Virus record (IMG/VR): IMGVR_UViG_3300042261_000762
Span: 1-64,000 of that record
DNA: 64,000 nt
Strand: one strand, 5' to 3'
From: a virus
Part shown: piece by piece, positions 23,221 to 29,458 of the stretch
Numbering within the stretch: position 1 is the first letter of the stretch
Layout: each line of letters starts with the position of its first letter
Translations under genes and position numbers: made by a program
Notes under the pieces: model-generated
Database searches by the model: none
What the model was told of the DNA's origin: nothing
Seen by the model: the letters and a program-made list of their open reading frames with translations, nothing else

Positions 23221-23361
23221 AGATTTTATTGTCCTAGTGTAATAAGATACGATCCATTAAATTAGCACACCTTGAGCGGTTGATACCCTTAACGTTTGGA
23301 TATACAGGGCCAAACACTCGGTAGAGCGGTGGAGAATCGGGAGTCCGCAACAATAAAATCT
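23221..23361 (+). ncRNA. Structured RNA closed by a perfect 12-bp helix
   Basis: AGATTTTATTGT pairs perfectly with ACAATAAAATCT. The interior contains further pairings (for example GGATAT...; CGGTAGAGCGGTGGAG) and no ORF. It is transcribed from its own host-type promoter. Confidence 0.65.
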
Positions 23362-23368
23362 ATAATAT

Positions 23369-23537
23369 ATTATAAGACGTTCTTTGATAGAGATATGCAC
23401 GAAGTTGAGCCAGTCTAAGGTCTGGCGAGAAAACAAATATAAAAAGCGAAACGCGTGAGATTTGTTCACCAAAACCTAGTGTGTAATTAGTAAATCACAT
23501 GTATCAAAATCAAAGGAAATCTAGATCGTCTTATAAT
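23369..23537 (+). ncRNA. Structured RNA closed by a perfect 11-bp helix
   Basis: ATTATAAGACG pairs with CGTCTTATAAT. A boxA-like GTTCTTTGATA starts the interior, which also holds hairpins such as GCCAGTCTAAGGTCTGGC. No tRNA anticodon or ORF is visible. Confidence 0.65.
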
Positions 23538-23588
23538 TAAAAATTAAAAATAAAAAATAATATATAGTATAAAATACTATATAAATAT

Positions 23589-24059
23589 ATGAGCAAGTTA
23601 TTTAGATTTTCTAATTTTAAGGTTAACGAAAACGTTGATGGTTTATATCAGACTATAAAAGATATAATAGAACATTATCAACAGAAAATAGGAGCAAAAG
23701 ATTGGTTTGATTTTGCAGGTAAAGGAAAGTGGTACCATCATTTTAAGAATGATTTATGGTTAAACTTTATAGAAAATAAAGACGAAGCAGCCAAGAATAT
23801 AATAGATACAGCTAGAAGAGCAGGAATTGACATAGATAGTAGAGCAGAAAACCACGAAAGAGGAGAAGATTTAGTAATTCATCAAATAAAAGTATTGTTA
23901 TATAAAAATAGACAAAAAGATATAGATACAACAGTACAAGAAATAGTAAAATTATTAAACAACGATATAAAAGTACAGTGGAGAAGTTCAGCTTTTAATA
24001 CATATAGAAATCAAGAAATGGGCGAAGATAGAGATATAAACCTTGAAGACGCCTATTAA
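23589..24059 (+). CDS. Targeting-sequence-like protein (156 aa)
   Basis: Begins MSKLFRFSNFKVNENVDG (F-x-x-F-x-V-N-E). A charged helical body includes WYHHFKNDLWLNFIENKDEA. Unknown function. It precedes the Leu-tRNA leader, whose module starts two bases after its stop. Confidence 0.7.
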   Translation: MSKLFRFSNFKVNENVDGLYQTIKDIIEHYQQKIGAKDWFDFAGKGKWYHHFKNDLWLNFIENKDEAAKNIIDTARRAGIDIDSRAENHERGEDLVIHQIKVLLYKNRQKDIDTTVQEIVKLLNNDIKVQWRSSAFNTYRNQEMGEDRDINLEDAY

Positions 24060-24060
24060 A

Positions 24061-24098
24061 ATGGAAAAAATACAATATTTTTATAAAATATATAAACA
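24061..24098 (+). promoter_or_regulatory. Phage-type promoter of leader 2
   Basis: ATGGAAAAAATACAATATTT followed by TTATAAAATATATAAAC; aligned with the promoters of leaders 1, 3 and 4, but the TTGACA part has decayed to ATACAA. Confidence 0.5.
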
Positions 24099-24126
24099 AA
24101 ACAACAATTATACGATATATAAAATT

Positions 24127-24204
24127 ATGAATAACATTTTACATAACAACTTACTGAACCTATTACTCCTCTTGGGGATAATTGGATTGGGTGTGTTATG
24201 CTAA
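24127..24204 (+). CDS. Leader peptide 2 (leucine attenuator)
   Basis: A 25-codon ORF with ten Leu codons; residues 9-16 are LLNLLLLL. Codons TTA, CTG, CTA, CTC and TTG are all used, matching the Leu tRNAs GAG, TAG, CAA and TAA encoded downstream with LeuRS. GGA TTG GGT near its end is RNA segment 1. An in-frame ATG 22 codons upstream could extend it. It parallels the leucine operon leader of enterobacteria. Confidence 0.85.
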   Translation: MNNILHNNLLNLLLLLGIIGLGVLC

Positions 24205-24260
24205 ATGAAGAATTTATCGCAGTAAAGCACTAACCCAATCCTTAAAAGATTGGGTTTTTT
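24184..24260 (+). promoter_or_regulatory. Attenuator 2 (segments 1-2-3)
   Basis: Segment 1 GGATTGGGT is fully complementary to segment 2 ACCCAATCC; segment 2 also pairs with segment 3 GATTGGGTT. The structures are mutually exclusive. Confidence 0.85.
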
Positions 24261-24265
24261 GTTTT
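24232..24265 (+). terminator. Intrinsic terminator of attenuator 2
   Basis: AACCCAATC/GATTGGGTT stem followed by TTTTTGTTTTT. Confidence 0.85.
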
Positions 24266-24287
24266 TAACGATAAAGGAGAAAATGTT

Positions 24288-24542
24288 ATGAAAAGAGAAG
24301 AATTTATAAAATGGTTAGAAAATAGTACCGGTTTTACAAGAGAATATAACGATTGTGACGATACATATTGGGAAGAAGAAGTTGATTATGCTAATATGGT
24401 AAGAGATTATTTGGAAGTTGAAAACGATGATGTAGTATTAAGCTGGGAAGAATGGTATTGGGGTGGAATAAATTATAGAAAAGATAGATACGAATTTGAA
24501 GAGTTCATTGAAAGGTATAAAAATTATACATTGAAATTTTAA
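24288..24542 (+). CDS. Hypothetical acidic protein (84 aa)
   Basis: Good Shine-Dalgarno-like AAAGGAG eleven bases before the ATG. Acidic and aromatic (EEVDYANMVRDYLEVEN, SWEEWYWGG). It is the first gene behind the Leu attenuator, so it would share its control. Function unknown. Confidence 0.7.
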   Translation: MKREEFIKWLENSTGFTREYNDCDDTYWEEEVDYANMVRDYLEVENDDVVLSWEEWYWGGINYRKDRYEFEEFIERYKNYTLKF

Positions 24543-24678
24543 AGATTGCTTACAGCAAAATAAAATCGACCACCATTGGGTTGAGTAGTGTAAGTGGTTA
24601 ACACGCCAGGGAGTATCCAGAGAGAACGGGAAACCTGGAGAATGTTGGTTCGAGTCCAACCTTTATAAAAAGCAATCT
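24543..24678 (+). ncRNA. Large tRNA-like RNA closed by a 9-bp helix
   Basis: AGATTGCTT pairs with AAGCAATCT across 136 bases. Inside are a D-like arm (GTG...TTAACAC), a long arm CCAGG/CCTGG and a perfect T arm GTTGG-TTCGAGT-CCAAC, which is separated from the closing helix by nine bases. Contains the recurring TTACAGCAAAA motif. Confidence 0.5.
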
Positions 24679-24685
24679 GTTCAAT

Positions 24686-24769
24686 GCGGATATGGCGGAA
24701 TTGGTAGACGCGCCACTTTGAGGGGGTGGTGCCCGCAAGGGCGTAGGGGTTCGAGTCCCCTTATCCGCA
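24686..24769 (+). tRNA. tRNA-Leu(GAG)
   Basis: Acceptor GCGGATA/TATCCGC, anticodon loop TTGAGGG, standard long variable arm (GCCC-GCAA-GGGC). Confidence 0.9.
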
Positions 24770-24776
24770 CAAAAAA

Positions 24777-24850
24777 GGCTCCATAGGAGAATTGGTATAT
24801 CCACTTGACTTAGGATCAAGATTTTGTGGGTTCGAGTCCCACTGGGGCCA
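24777..24850 (+). tRNA. tRNA-Leu(TAG) with short variable loop
   Basis: Acceptor GGCTCCA/TGGGGCC, anticodon stem CTTGA/TCAAG with loop CTTAGGA. Only five variable bases, unlike normal class II tRNA-Leu. Confidence 0.88.
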
Positions 24851-24855
24851 CAAAC

Positions 24856-24929
24856 GCCGTTGTGATGGAACTGGCATACATATTGAGCTCAAACCTCAAG
24901 TTTTGTGGGTTCGAATCCCACCTTCGGTA
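24856..24929 (+). tRNA. tRNA-Leu(CAA) with short variable loop
   Basis: Anticodon stem TTGAG/CTCAA with loop CTCAAAC; acceptor GCCGTTG/CTTCGGT has two mismatches. Confidence 0.8.
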
Positions 24930-24934
24930 CAAAT

Positions 24935-25007
24935 GACTCTGTAGCCTAACTGGTAGTGGCGTCTGGCTTAAAACCAGAATATCTCGGTTCGATCCCGAGC
25001 AGGGTTA
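24935..25007 (+). tRNA. tRNA-Leu(TAA) with short variable loop
   Basis: Anticodon stem TCTGG/CCAGA with loop CTTAAAA; acceptor GACTCTG/CAGGGTT; variable region ATAT. Confidence 0.88.
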
Positions 25008-25013
25008 CTAAAT

Positions 25014-25087
25014 GGCTCTATGGCGTAATTGCGTAGTCGCGCAAGTCTTAGGAACTTGATGTCCCGGTTCGAGTCTGGGTAGGGCCA
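25014..25087 (+). tRNA. tRNA-Leu(TAG), second gene, short variable loop
   Basis: Acceptor GGCTCTA/TAGGGCC, anticodon stem CAAGT/ACTTG with loop CTTAGGA. Ends 11 bases before the LeuRS start codon. Confidence 0.88.
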
Positions 25088-25098
25088 CTAAAAAATAT

Positions 25099-26658
25099 AT
25101 GAAAATGAAAAAGTTTGTAGTTCCGATGTTTCCTTATCCCAGTGGTAATATTCATATGGGTCATATGAGAAATTACACTATATCTGATGCTATAGCTAGA
25201 TATTGGAGAAATAAAGGATATGAGGTTTGTCACCCTATAGGGTGGGATTCTTTTGGTATGCCAGCGGAAAACGCTGCAATTAAGAATAACATTCATCCAA
25301 AAGAATGGACAGACGCCAATATTAATAATATGAGAGATCAAATGAAGAGAATGAATATGTCATTTGATTGGGATAAAGAAGTCTCTACTTGTGAAATGGA
25401 TTATTGGAAATGGGAACAGAAATTTTTCATAGATGCGTGGGAAAAGGGATTTATAGAGAAGAAAATTGGTATAGTAAATTGGGATCCAGTTGATAAAACT
25501 GTAATGGCTTCCAATCAAGTTATTGACGGAAAAGGTTGGAGATCTGGAGCTAAGATTGAGAAAAAAGAAATGGTTCAATATTATTTCAAAACGACTATGT
25601 TTGCTGATGAAATGTATGAATCAATAAAAGATATTGAAAAAGATTGGCCTGAAATTATCACTAAACAACAGAAACAATTTATTAAGAACGGTATAAGAGA
25701 AGGCGATGAAGTTAGACCTTTTACAGATTGGTGTATTTCACGTCAGAGATATTGGGGAACTCCTATCCCTATGATAAATTGTCATGTTTGCGGAACAATT
25801 CCAAATAAAGATATTCCTGTAGTTCCTCCTTATGACGTTAAATTTGATGGACATGGAAATCCAATGGATAACCATCCAACATGGAAACATATTAAGTGCC
25901 ATAAATGTGGTGGTGATGCTGAGAAAGAGACTGACACAATGGACACTTTTGTTCAGTCAAGTTGGTATTTTATAAGATACATTTCTGAATTTAACGGGGA
26001 TAAATTCAATTGGGAAGAAATAAAAAGATGGTTCCCAATAGACTATTATATTGGTGGAGCTGAACATTCTACTGGGCATATGATATATGCTAGGTTTTTC
26101 TGGAGAATATTTAAGAAGATGGGTTATATTCCTGAAGAAGTTTCAATTGAACCTTTTGGTAAGGTTATAACACAAGGTATGGTAAAGAAGGATGGTAAGA
26201 AGATGTCTAAAAATTTTGGTAATGGTGTGTCGCCTGATGAAATGGTAGATAAATATGGATCTGATGTTGTGAGAATGTATATAATGTTTGCTGGTCCTCC
26301 AGAGCAAGATTTTGAGTGGATAGATGATAACATATCAGGATGTAGTAGATTTATAAAGAAATTTAGACATGGGTTTGAAAGAACAAAAGATATGGTATAT
26401 GTAGAAAATAAAAAGAATGAAGATTGGGCTAGAAATAGAATTGATATTATTCGTAAAAGAACAAATGAAGTTTATGAAAAAAATTACAAATTCAATACTA
26501 TAGTATCTACAGCAATGGAAACTTTTAATGCCATATCTAAAACAACAGATATAAATATATGGAAAGAAGGGTATGAAGTCATAATGAATGCTATTAGTCC
26601 TATATCTCCTGATGTTTGTAGAGAAATAAGAGACGAATTCCAAAATGGAAATAATTGA
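25099..26658 (+). CDS. leuS: Miniature leucyl-tRNA synthetase lacking the editing domain
   Basis: A class I synthetase of 519 residues, against about 860 in bacteria. HIGH motif: SGNIHMGHMRNYTISD; zinc knuckle CHVCGTIPN...CHKCGGD; KKMSKNFGNGVSPDEMV is the KMSKS loop. Between WPEIITKQQKQFI and DWCISRQRYWGTPIP the ~190-residue CP1 editing domain is replaced by a linker of about 15 residues. The C-terminal domain that touches the tRNA elbow is also absent. It directly follows Leu tRNAs that mostly lack the long variable arm. Confidence 0.95.
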   Translation: MKMKKFVVPMFPYPSGNIHMGHMRNYTISDAIARYWRNKGYEVCHPIGWDSFGMPAENAAIKNNIHPKEWTDANINNMRDQMKRMNMSFDWDKEVSTCEMDYWKWEQKFFIDAWEKGFIEKKIGIVNWDPVDKTVMASNQVIDGKGWRSGAKIEKKEMVQYYFKTTMFADEMYESIKDIEKDWPEIITKQQKQFIKNGIREGDEVRPFTDWCISRQRYWGTPIPMINCHVCGTIPNKDIPVVPPYDVKFDGHGNPMDNHPTWKHIKCHKCGGDAEKETDTMDTFVQSSWYFIRYISEFNGDKFNWEEIKRWFPIDYYIGGAEHSTGHMIYARFFWRIFKKMGYIPEEVSIEPFGKVITQGMVKKDGKKMSKNFGNGVSPDEMVDKYGSDVVRMYIMFAGPPEQDFEWIDDNISGCSRFIKKFRHGFERTKDMVYVENKKNEDWARNRIDIIRKRTNEVYEKNYKFNTIVSTAMETFNAISKTTDINIWKEGYEVIMNAISPISPDVCREIRDEFQNGNN

Positions 26659-26675
26659 AACTTTTTCTTTGATAT

Positions 26676-26690
26676 ATAATATACGAAACT
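26676..26690 (+). promoter_or_regulatory. Phage-type promoter core GATATATAATATA
   Basis: CTTTTTCTTTGATATATAAT about 45 bases before the cold-shock gene; within the phage promoter class. Confidence 0.45.
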
Positions 26691-26733
26691 ATGGAGTAAA
26701 ATCCATAAAAATAAAAATAATAGATTAAAGATT

Positions 26734-26922
26734 ATGAATGGAAAAGTAAAATTTTATGATGAAAAAAAGGGATTTGGGTTCATTTTAGAGAATGAAACCG
26801 GCAAAGAATATTTTGCCCACGCAACCGGTTTAATCGACAAGATTACAAAAGATGATGATGTCGAATTTGAGATAATTCAGGGGAAAAAGGGGATGAATGC
26901 TATAGACGTTAAACTAATATAA
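26734..26922 (+). CDS. Cold-shock (CspA-like) RNA-binding protein
   Basis: A 62-residue CSD. The RNP1-like motif reads KKGFGFIL and RNP2-like EYFAHATG, on the five-stranded OB fold that begins MNGKVKFYDE. It probably acts as an RNA chaperone for the many structured transcripts here. It is monocistronic, with its own promoter and terminator. Confidence 0.93.
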   Translation: MNGKVKFYDEKKGFGFILENETGKEYFAHATGLIDKITKDDDVEFEIIQGKKGMNAIDVKLI

Positions 26923-26942
26923 ATCCAGTGAAAAAAAATCCT

Positions 26943-26978
26943 AAAACCCCGACAAAAATCGGGGTTTTGTTTTTTTAA
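26943..26978 (+). terminator. Intrinsic terminator
   Basis: AAAACCCCGA/TCGGGGTTTT with an A-rich loop and T-rich tail after the cold-shock gene. Confidence 0.9.
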
Positions 26979-26993
26979 TTCGAATATTAGTCG

Positions 26994-27001
26994 TATATTT
27001 G
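26994..27001 (+). promoter_or_regulatory. Host-type promoter core TATATTTG
   Basis: TTTTTTTAATTCGAATATTAG upstream, nearly the same as the promoter at 47671; both are followed by a boxA-like motif and tRNAs. Confidence 0.7.
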
Positions 27002-27012
27002 TATAGTTAAAA

Positions 27013-27026
27013 AGTTCATTGAAAAA
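27013..27026 (+). promoter_or_regulatory. boxA-like motif
   Basis: AGTTCATTGAAAAA about 12 bases after the promoter core. Confidence 0.5.
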
Positions 27027-27035
27027 AAGGATCCA

Positions 27036-27164
27036 ATCCTTGATCGAAGGTCAGCACCGATGGACGCTCCTATCCAGAGCAGCGGTAAGCAGGACTGACA
27101 TGTAGATATAGTGACGTGAGGGCGAAAGAACCCGACTATTCCAACTGGAAAATTGGACAAGGAT
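27036..27164 (+). ncRNA. Structured RNA upstream of tRNA-Leu(TAA)
   Basis: Closing helix ATCCTTG/CAAGGAT with inner pairs GTCAG...CTGAC and GGGC-GAAAGAA-CCCG. Shares CCTATCC and AACTGGAA with the RNA at 48036. No ORF. Confidence 0.45.
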
Positions 27165-27170
27165 ATATAT

Positions 27171-27254
27171 GCCGAGGTGGCGGAACTGGTAGACGCGACG
27201 GACTTAAAATCCGTTGACCGTAAGGTCGTAGGGGTTCGATTCCCCTCCCCGGTA
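27171..27254 (+). tRNA. tRNA-Leu(TAA) with standard long variable arm
   Basis: Anticodon stem ACGGA/TCCGT, loop CTTAAAA, variable arm GACC-GTAA-GGTC, T arm AGGGG-TTCGATT-CCCCT. Confidence 0.92.
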
Positions 27255-27260
27255 CAAGTT

Positions 27261-27278
27261 AGTTCTTTATTTTATTGA
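27261..27278 (+). promoter_or_regulatory. boxA-like motif
   Basis: AGTTCTTTATTTTATTGA after tRNA-Leu(TAA). Confidence 0.45.
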
Positions 27279-27383
27279 TTGTTTTATTCGTGTAGGTCGG
27301 ACTGGACTAGGAGTCGCTACCATAGGTCCACATTGGACATTAGAGAGCCAATGTTATGTCTAAAAACCTAACATGATAAAACT

Positions 27384-27671
27384 ATGAGCAAGAAAGCTAA
27401 ACTTAAGAACAGGGAAAAACGTTTACAGGAAAAACGTTCTCGTAAAGCCGCCAATAAAGCAAGATATGCTGAATTGAGAAGGCTGGGAATCAATAGTAAA
27501 TCTAAAAGATTCCAGAAAAAGAAGAGATCAGTTATTTTAGGGGATCACCCTTTTGGTAACTGTGGAAATATTGGATGTAAAAAGTGTTTTCCTGACCTTT
27601 ATCAAATAGGAGTTGAATATAAGGTGAAAATAAAACAAGTTATATCTCCCATCAAACGATGGGAGATATAA
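27384..27671 (+). CDS. Very basic protein with C-x-x-C zinc-knuckle-like motif (95 aa)
   Basis: The N-terminal half is Lys/Arg-rich and helical (KAKLKNREKRLQEKRSRKAA), and the middle carries HPFGNCGNIGCKKCFP, a likely zinc knuckle. Charge and size suit an RNA- or ribosome-binding protein. The untranslated region contains ACCATAGGTC, which also precedes the bL12 gene. I do not recognise a family. Confidence 0.75.
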   Translation: MSKKAKLKNREKRLQEKRSRKAANKARYAELRRLGINSKSKRFQKKKRSVILGDHPFGNCGNIGCKKCFPDLYQIGVEYKVKIKQVISPIKRWEI

Positions 27672-27680
27672 TTTTCAAAA
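27640..27680 (+). terminator. Long perfect hairpin at gene end
   Basis: TTATATCTCCCATC/GATGGGAGATATAA, a 14-bp perfect stem overlapping the last codons and stop of the basic-protein gene, with a short T run. Confidence 0.75.
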
Positions 27681-27718
27681 AAAGTTTGAAATAATTTTTT
27701 TAATAAGCAAACTTTTAG

Positions 27719-27726
27719 TAATTTTG
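27719..27726 (+). promoter_or_regulatory. Host-type promoter core TAATTTTG
   Basis: Embedded in AAGCAAACTTTTAGTAATTTTG; almost identical to the promoter at 45591. It is the first of two promoters for leader 3. Confidence 0.7.
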
Positions 27727-27766
27727 TCGTATAAATAATGAGAGTAAAATCTCAAAATGGAAAAAA

Positions 27767-27792
27767 TTGACATTTTTGATTAAATATATAAG
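27767..27792 (+). promoter_or_regulatory. Phage-type promoter of leader 3
   Basis: TTGACA, a 14-base spacer and TATAAG, in a block shared with leaders 1 and 4. Confidence 0.65.
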
Positions 27793-27803
27793 GAAGTAAG
27801 AAT

Positions 27804-27872
27804 ATGAAAAACATGGTTTATAATATTAATGATTGTATTTATAATGATAAGCGTAAAATGCTGATTGGATGA
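27804..27872 (+). CDS. Leader peptide 3 (Asn/Tyr/Ile/Asp/Cys attenuator)
   Basis: A 22-codon ORF whose residues 6-16 are YNINDCIYNDK. These are exactly the amino acids of downstream tRNA cluster 3: Tyr(GTA), Asn(GTT), Ile(GAT), Asp(GTC), Cys(GCA) and Lys. The last codons CTG ATT GGA plus stop form RNA segment 1 of the attenuator. The start is the first ATG after the phage-type promoter. Confidence 0.8.
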   Translation: MKNMVYNINDCIYNDKRKMLIG

Positions 27873-27918
27873 ACTATGTTTGAAGAAGACACGTAACCCC
27901 AATCAGAAAAGATTGGGG
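27861..27918 (+). promoter_or_regulatory. Attenuator 3 (segments 1-2-3)
   Basis: Segment 1 CTGATTGG pairs with segment 2 CCAATCAG (8 bp); segment 2 (CCCCAATC) alternatively pairs with segment 3 GATTGGGG. Confidence 0.8.
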
Positions 27919-27931
27919 TTTTTTGTTTTAA
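27897..27931 (+). terminator. Intrinsic terminator of attenuator 3
   Basis: CCCCAATC/GATTGGGG stem, loop AGAAAA, then TTTTTTGTTTT. Confidence 0.85.
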
Positions 27932-27934
27932 TAA

Positions 27935-27953
27935 AGTTCTTTGAATTACTGAA
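27935..27953 (+). promoter_or_regulatory. boxA-like motif
   Basis: AGTTCTTTGAATTACTGAA just beyond the attenuator terminator. Confidence 0.55.
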
Positions 27954-28093
27954 ATATTAATAAAGTTGGGTTACGAAATGTCGAAAGATAGTAGTTATTA
28001 AATTAACCGTAATTAGTGGTTCCGATGTAATGACGGAGGAAACGACAGCCACCATAGGTCTGCGCCACCCAGCAAAAATAAATGAAATTAAAA
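27954..28093 (+). promoter_or_regulatory. Untranslated leader of the bL12 gene
   Basis: Structured GC-richer stretch with ACCATAGGTC, a 10-base motif also found at about 27332 upstream of the basic protein gene. It might be an autoregulatory site; no ORF is evident. Confidence 0.3.
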
Positions 28094-28462
28094 ATGGAAA
28101 ATATAAAAGATTTCGCCGAAAAATTAGCAAATCTTACCGTATTAGAATGTTATCAATTGGCGAAGATAATGAAGGAACAATATGGTATAGAACCACAAAC
28201 AAAAGTTCTGGGAGTAAATATTTCTCCTGTTCCTATAAAGGTTGAAAAAACAAATTTTGATGTGATATTAAAATCTGTTGGAACAAGTAATAAATTAACA
28301 CTTGTTAAAACTTTGAAAGAAATGATGGGAAATAGTTTAATGGAAGCAAAAACATTAGTTGATAACGCTCCAAGCAAACTTAAGGAAAATGTGGGTAAAG
28401 AAGAAGCAACCGCACTTGAAGCTTCTCTAAAAGAAATAGGTGCAGAAATAGAAGTTCTTTGA
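28094..28462 (+). CDS. rplL: Ribosomal protein bL12 (L7/L12)
   Basis: A 122-residue full-length L7/L12 stalk protein. The N-terminal dimerisation part reads MENIKDFAEKLANLTVLECY, then a hinge, and the C-terminal factor-binding domain shows EKTNFDVILKSVG, LVKTLKEMMGNSLMEAKTLV and GAEIEVL. The stalk recruits EF-G and EF-Tu; the phage also encodes EF-G. The start was chosen by the usual bL12 N-terminus; an ATG four codons upstream is possible. It sits inside tRNA operon 3. Confidence 0.95.
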   Translation: MENIKDFAEKLANLTVLECYQLAKIMKEQYGIEPQTKVLGVNISPVPIKVEKTNFDVILKSVGTSNKLTLVKTLKEMMGNSLMEAKTLVDNAPSKLKENVGKEEATALEASLKEIGAEIEVL

Positions 28463-28512
28463 TAGAATGTAAATATTAACAATAAAAGCCACCTTATGGA
28501 GAGGTGGCAAAC

Positions 28513-28587
28513 GGGTGTGTAGCTCAGTTGGTTTAGAGCATCTGTCTGATACACAGAAGGTCGAAGATTCGAGTTCTTCCATACCCA
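28513..28587 (+). tRNA. tRNA-Ile(GAT), copy 1
   Basis: Acceptor GGGTGTG/CATACCC, anticodon stem TCTGT/ACAGA with loop CTGATAC. Identical over 75 bases to copy 2 at 29449. Confidence 0.92.
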
Positions 28588-28592
28588 CTGCA

Positions 28593-28638
28593 GACTGTTA
28601 AAATTTCATAGGCAGCAAATGGAGCGTAGAAATTTACA
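28593..28638 (+). repeat. GACTGTT hairpin element, copy C
   Basis: GACTGTT, stem AAATTTC/GAAATTT, conserved CATAG and GTA flanks. Located between tRNA-Ile and tRNA-Tyr. Confidence 0.6.
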
Positions 28639-28641
28639 AAT

Positions 28642-28708
28642 GCCGACGAGCGGGGACAAGCCAGGTCTGTAAAACCTTTGCTAGGGGGTTCGATACCCTC
28701 CGGCGGCA
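28642..28708 (+). tRNA. tRNA-Tyr(GTA), compact
   Basis: A 67-base tRNA: acceptor GCCGACG/CGGCGGC with one mismatch, anticodon stem AGGT/ACCT with loop CTGTAAA, and no long variable arm, unlike bacterial tRNA-Tyr. Confidence 0.85.
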
Positions 28709-28718
28709 CAAAAAAAGA

Positions 28719-28740
28719 AGTTCTTTAAAATATTGAAAAA
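28719..28740 (+). promoter_or_regulatory. boxA-like motif
   Basis: AGTTCTTTAAAATATTGAAA before tRNA-Cys. Confidence 0.55.
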
Positions 28741-28741
28741 T

Positions 28742-28814
28742 GGTAGTGTGTCCGAGTGGCTTTAGGTATTTGTCTGCAAAACAAACTACGGGGGTTCGAA
28801 TCCCTCCACTACCT
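28742..28814 (+). tRNA. tRNA-Cys(GCA)
   Basis: Acceptor GGTAGTG/CACTACC, anticodon stem TTTGT/ACAAA with loop CTGCAAA. Confidence 0.92.
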
Positions 28815-28820
28815 CAAAAA

Positions 28821-28838
28821 TGTTCTTTGAAATCGTGA
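28821..28838 (+). promoter_or_regulatory. boxA-like motif
   Basis: TGTTCTTTGAAATCGTGA after tRNA-Cys. Confidence 0.5.
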
Positions 28839-28888
28839 TTTTTTGACTATAAAACTTTTATATATATAATAAAAAAATATAAAATATT

Positions 28889-29458
28889 ATGGTTAAATAT
28901 AAAGATGATATATTAAGATTGCGTGAAAGTGGTCTTTCTTATAATGAAATATCTAAAGAAATAGGATGTTCAAAAGCTTTAATATCGTATCATTGTAAAA
29001 GATATTCTCTCAGTGATATAGGTTTAAGTAATACTAATATAAATGAAAAAGAAAATGAAATAAAAGAGTATTATAAAGATCATTCCAAAAAAGAAACAGC
29101 AGATTTTTTCAAAATATCTGAATCTTCAGTTATTAGGTACTCTGATAAAAAAAGAATAATATTGGATGATAATGAAAGAAAAAAAAGAAATTACATTAGA
29201 GTTTCTAACTTTAGGCAAAGATTAAAAGAAAGAGCAATAGAATATAAAGGCGGAAAATGTGAAATATGTGGATATGATAAATGTAAAAGATCATTAGATT
29301 TTCACCATAGAGATCCAAATGAAAAAGATTTTGGGATAGGGCATTCTAAAGTTCTTAATTGGGATAAAATCAAAAAAGAATTAGATAAATGCGATCTTGT
29401 ATGTAGAAATTGTCACGGTGAAATTCACGATGAATGGGATAAAAATAGGGGTGTGTAG
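28889..29458 (+). CDS. HNH homing endonuclease inserted at tRNA-Ile
   Basis: A 189-residue protein: two N-terminal helix-turn-helix segments (DDILRLRESG...CSKALISYHC and HSKKETADFFKISESSVIRY), then an HNH core with CEICGYDKC, SLDFHHRDP and CDLVCRNCHGEIH. It has its own phage-type promoter (TTTATATATATAA). Its last codons and stop lie inside the second of two identical tRNA-Ile genes, so the enzyme reconstitutes its insertion site. Confidence 0.93.
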   Translation: MVKYKDDILRLRESGLSYNEISKEIGCSKALISYHCKRYSLSDIGLSNTNINEKENEIKEYYKDHSKKETADFFKISESSVIRYSDKKRIILDDNERKKRNYIRVSNFRQRLKERAIEYKGGKCEICGYDKCKRSLDFHHRDPNEKDFGIGHSKVLNWDKIKKELDKCDLVCRNCHGEIHDEWDKNRGV

